NCBI GenBank assembly: GCA_031404455.1
Contig: JANNHP010000006.1
Coordinates: 1 to 14,003, forward strand
Direction: 5' to 3'
DNA: 14,003 nt
DNA from: JANNHP01 sp031404455
Lineage (GTDB): Bacteria; Planctomycetota; JAJSAM01; JAJVHW01
Made by a program: the position numbers and the translations under genes. The first letter of the stretch is position 1. Each line of letters opens with the position of its first letter. The notes below the pieces were generated by a model that had not been told where the DNA came from, did not search any database, and saw nothing but the letters and a program-made list of their open reading frames with translations. Positions 12,313 to 14,003 of this stretch are shown here, piece after piece.

Positions 12313-14003
12313 TCACGCGTCGGCCGACCCGGCCGGACGTTCGTCGCCGGCGCGGGAAGAGTCCGCGGCGAGGGGAAGCCCCTCTTCCCTCGCCGCGGCG
12401 GCGATCTCGCGGTGGAGGCGGACGTTCGCGAGCATCGACTCGCGGCAGTCGGCCGGCGCATGCTCGACGAGGAAGTCGAGCACGCGCTTGGCCTCCGCGA
12501 GGTGGGCGGGGTCGCGGGTCGCCTGCCAGAGGAGGAAGCGGGCCGTCATGGCCTCCCGCGCCGTGACGCAGCCTTCGTGCGCCGCGAGCGCCGCGAGCGC
12601 CGCAGGGACGTCGCCGCCGGGGAGCCGCGCGAGCTCCGCCGTCACGAGGAGTTCGACGCCGGGGAGCGAGAGTTCGCGGGCGAGCGCGAGCGCCGCGTCG
12701 AGATCGGCGCAAGCCTCGGCCTCCCGGCGCTGCCGCACGAGGTGCGCACCGCGGGTGACGAGCGTCTCCGCCTCGGCGTCGCGATGGCCGATCTCCCGGC
12801 GCAGGGTGAGCGCCTCCGCGCACCGGCGCTCCGCCGCGGCGGCGTCGCCTTCCTCCGCGGCGAATTCCGCGAGGGCCTGGAGCGCGAACCCCTCGCTCCA
12901 GCGGTCCCGGATCTCCCGGGAGTCCTCGAGGTACCGCTCGTAGTGCTCCCGCGCCTCCTCGAGGCGGCCGAGGAGGAGGAAAACCTCACCCAGGTTGCCC
13001 GTGGCGAGCGCCTCGTTCCGCCGGTCCCCGATCTCCCGGGAGGCCGCGAGGGACCGCTCGCAGTGCTCCCGCGCCTCCCCGAGGCGACCGAGGCGCGAAA
13101 AGACGTTGCCCAGGTTCCCCGTGGCGATGGCCTCGCCTTTCCGGTCCCCGACCTTCCGCCGCAGAGCGATGGACCGCTCATGGTGCTCCCGCGCCTCGTC
13201 GAGGCGGCCGAGGTTCGCTAGGACGCTGCCCAGGTTCCCCGTGGCGCGGGCCTCGCCTTGCCGGTCCCCGATCTCCCGGGAGAGCGCAAGGTTGCGTTCG
13301 AAGTGCTCGTGCGCCTCCCCGAGGCGGCCGAGGCTGAAGAAGACGACGCCCAGGTTCCCCGTGGCCGCGGCCTCGCCTTGCCGGTCCCCGATCTCCCGGG
13401 CGAGCGCGAGGTGCCGTTCGTGGTGCTCCCGCGCCTCCCCGAGACTGCCGAGGAGGCTGAAGACGGAGCCCAGGACTCCCATGGCGTCGGCCTCGCACTT
13501 CCTGTCCCCGGCAACGCGAGCCATCTTGATCGCCTCGCCGAGAATCGCCCGCGCCTCGTCGTGGCGGGAGAGCTGGTAGTGGACGACGCCGAGGGAGAGC
13601 AACGCCCCCGCGCGCAGCGCCGCGTCGCCGTCCGCGTCGGCGAGCGTCACTGCCTCGTCAAGCGCTGCGCTCTGCGCGTCGCGGTGTCCGAGGAGTTCGA
13701 GGCGGTCCGCCTTCCGCAGCAGCAGTTCGCAGCGCTCCCGCCCCGCGACGAGACCCGGCACGGCGAGCGCGCGGTCGGCGAGGCGCACCGCGGCGTCGTG
13801 GAGGTAGGCCTTCTCCAAGTGATCGAGCGCCGCGTCGAGGTAGCGGATGGCCCGCTCGCCCTGCGCGCCCTTCAGGAAGTGTTCCGCGAGATCGACGCAC
13901 AGCGCTCCGTCCAGGGTCGCCGGCTCCTTGTCCTTGGCTTCATGCTTACGTTCGATCGCGTCAGCGATCGAACCGTGGTACTCCTCGCGGAGCATCTCGG
14001 GCA
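12313..14003 (-). CDS. Kinase-ATPase-TPR protein C, C-terminal part only (runs off right edge)
   Basis: The frame stays open to base 14003 and begins mid-protein: the edge codons read PEMLREEYH, matching residues 744-752 of kinase B, so the kinase and most of the ATPase lie outside the window. The ATG at 13995 is internal. The visible 562 or so residues hold the end of the ATPase module and a TPR region with five 40-residue units (12901-13500), one more than kinase B. The C-terminal helical part is shared with kinase B, ending in SADA. The alignment with kinase B is otherwise in register. An N-terminal kinase and an overlapping sigma gene beyond 14003 are predicted from the other units but cannot be seen. 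Confidence 0.93.
   Translation of the reverse strand, partial: PEMLREEYHGSIADAIERKHEAKDKEPATLDGALCVDLAEHFLKGAQGERAIRYLDAALDHLEKAYLHDAAVRLADRALAVPGLVAGRERCELLLRKADRLELLGHRDAQSAALDEAVTLADADGDAALRAGALLSLGVVHYQLSRHDEARAILGEAIKMARVAGDRKCEADAMGVLGSVFSLLGSLGEAREHHERHLALAREIGDRQGEAAATGNLGVVFFSLGRLGEAHEHFERNLALSREIGDRQGEARATGNLGSVLANLGRLDEAREHHERSIALRRKVGDRKGEAIATGNLGNVFSRLGRLGEAREHCERSLAASREIGDRRNEALATGNLGEVFLLLGRLEEAREHYERYLEDSREIRDRWSEGFALQALAEFAAEEGDAAAAERRCAEALTLRREIGHRDAEAETLVTRGAHLVRQRREAEACADLDAALALARELSLPGVELLVTAELARLPGGDVPAALAALAAHEGCVTAREAMTARFLLWQATRDPAHLAEAKRVLDFLVEHAPADCRESMLANVRLHREIAAAAREEGLPLAADSSRAGDERPAGSADA
12321..12335. terminator. Small hairpin at the convergent 3' ends (unit C)
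   Basis: CGGCCG-ACC-CGGCCG lies in the last codons of kinase C, at the position equivalent to 6678-6692. A shared termination role for both strands is possible but unproven; see the unit B copy for the caveats. Confidence 0.3.
12356..12447. repeat. 92-bp block identical between kinases B and C (copy 2)
   Basis: This is identical to 6713-6804 over all 92 bases and lies in the 3' end of kinase C. Confidence 0.85.
12901..13500. repeat. Five tandem 120-bp TPR repeat units in kinase C
   Basis: Period 120 bp (40 residues), with the recurring DNA phrase GGTCCCCGATCTCCCGGG at the unit joints. Protein units end in REIGDR or close variants (RKVGDR, REIRDR). The units differ from each other more at helix-surface positions than at the GNLG and LGRL core positions, as expected for functional TPRs. 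Confidence 0.92.

Overview
The window is very GC-rich bacterial DNA made of repeated copies of one gene module. An ECF-like sigma factor overlaps by 4 bp a cytoplasmic protein kinase fused to an AAA/STAND-type ATPase and TPR repeats, and both kinases that are visible from their N-terminus begin with a short 'HPDLA..LR' helix. Sigma/Ser-Thr kinase pairs of this kind are best known from Planctomycetota, so I infer a planctomycete or close relative. There is no rRNA or marker gene to confirm this.

Layout from left to right: kinase A and sigma A (minus strand, 18-3259). Sigma A is divergent from a plus-strand run: a small secreted protein (3456-3899), a C-type lectin/fibronectin-III protein (3995-5503), a second small secreted protein (5736-6167) and a third (6253-6657). 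This run converges on full-length kinase B (6670-10467), which follows sigma B (10464-11090). Sigma B is again divergent from a small secreted pair (11315-11767 and 11850-12299). That pair converges on kinase C, whose N-terminal half lies beyond the right edge (12313-14003). The unit is therefore [kinase-sigma] reverse followed by [secreted proteins] forward, repeated. The 3' parts of units B and C are in register: offsets are 5643 bp near the gene ends and 5763 bp upstream of the TPR array. The difference is exactly one 120-bp repeat unit.

The five small secreted proteins share an almost invariant signal peptide. Their mature bodies differ and fall into two types: type I ends in ...LERN, type II ends in DTGGSF.W. 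The signal-peptide coding DNA, and for some members about 135 bp of upstream DNA, is nearly identical. A GC hairpin with a GGGAGGTCCGG loop sits at an almost fixed distance upstream of four of the five starts, with a weak version at the fifth.

Working model (inference): each kinase-ATPase-TPR protein senses a signal and controls its partner sigma factor. The adjacent secreted beta-rich proteins and the lectin are candidate outputs or ligands. The most noteworthy points are the duplicated module, the constant-leader/variable-body protein family, the conserved 5' hairpin, TPR copy-number variation, the abrupt loss of the TPR domain from kinase A, and an unusually homogeneous ATPase block. All intergenic gaps are under 300 bp.
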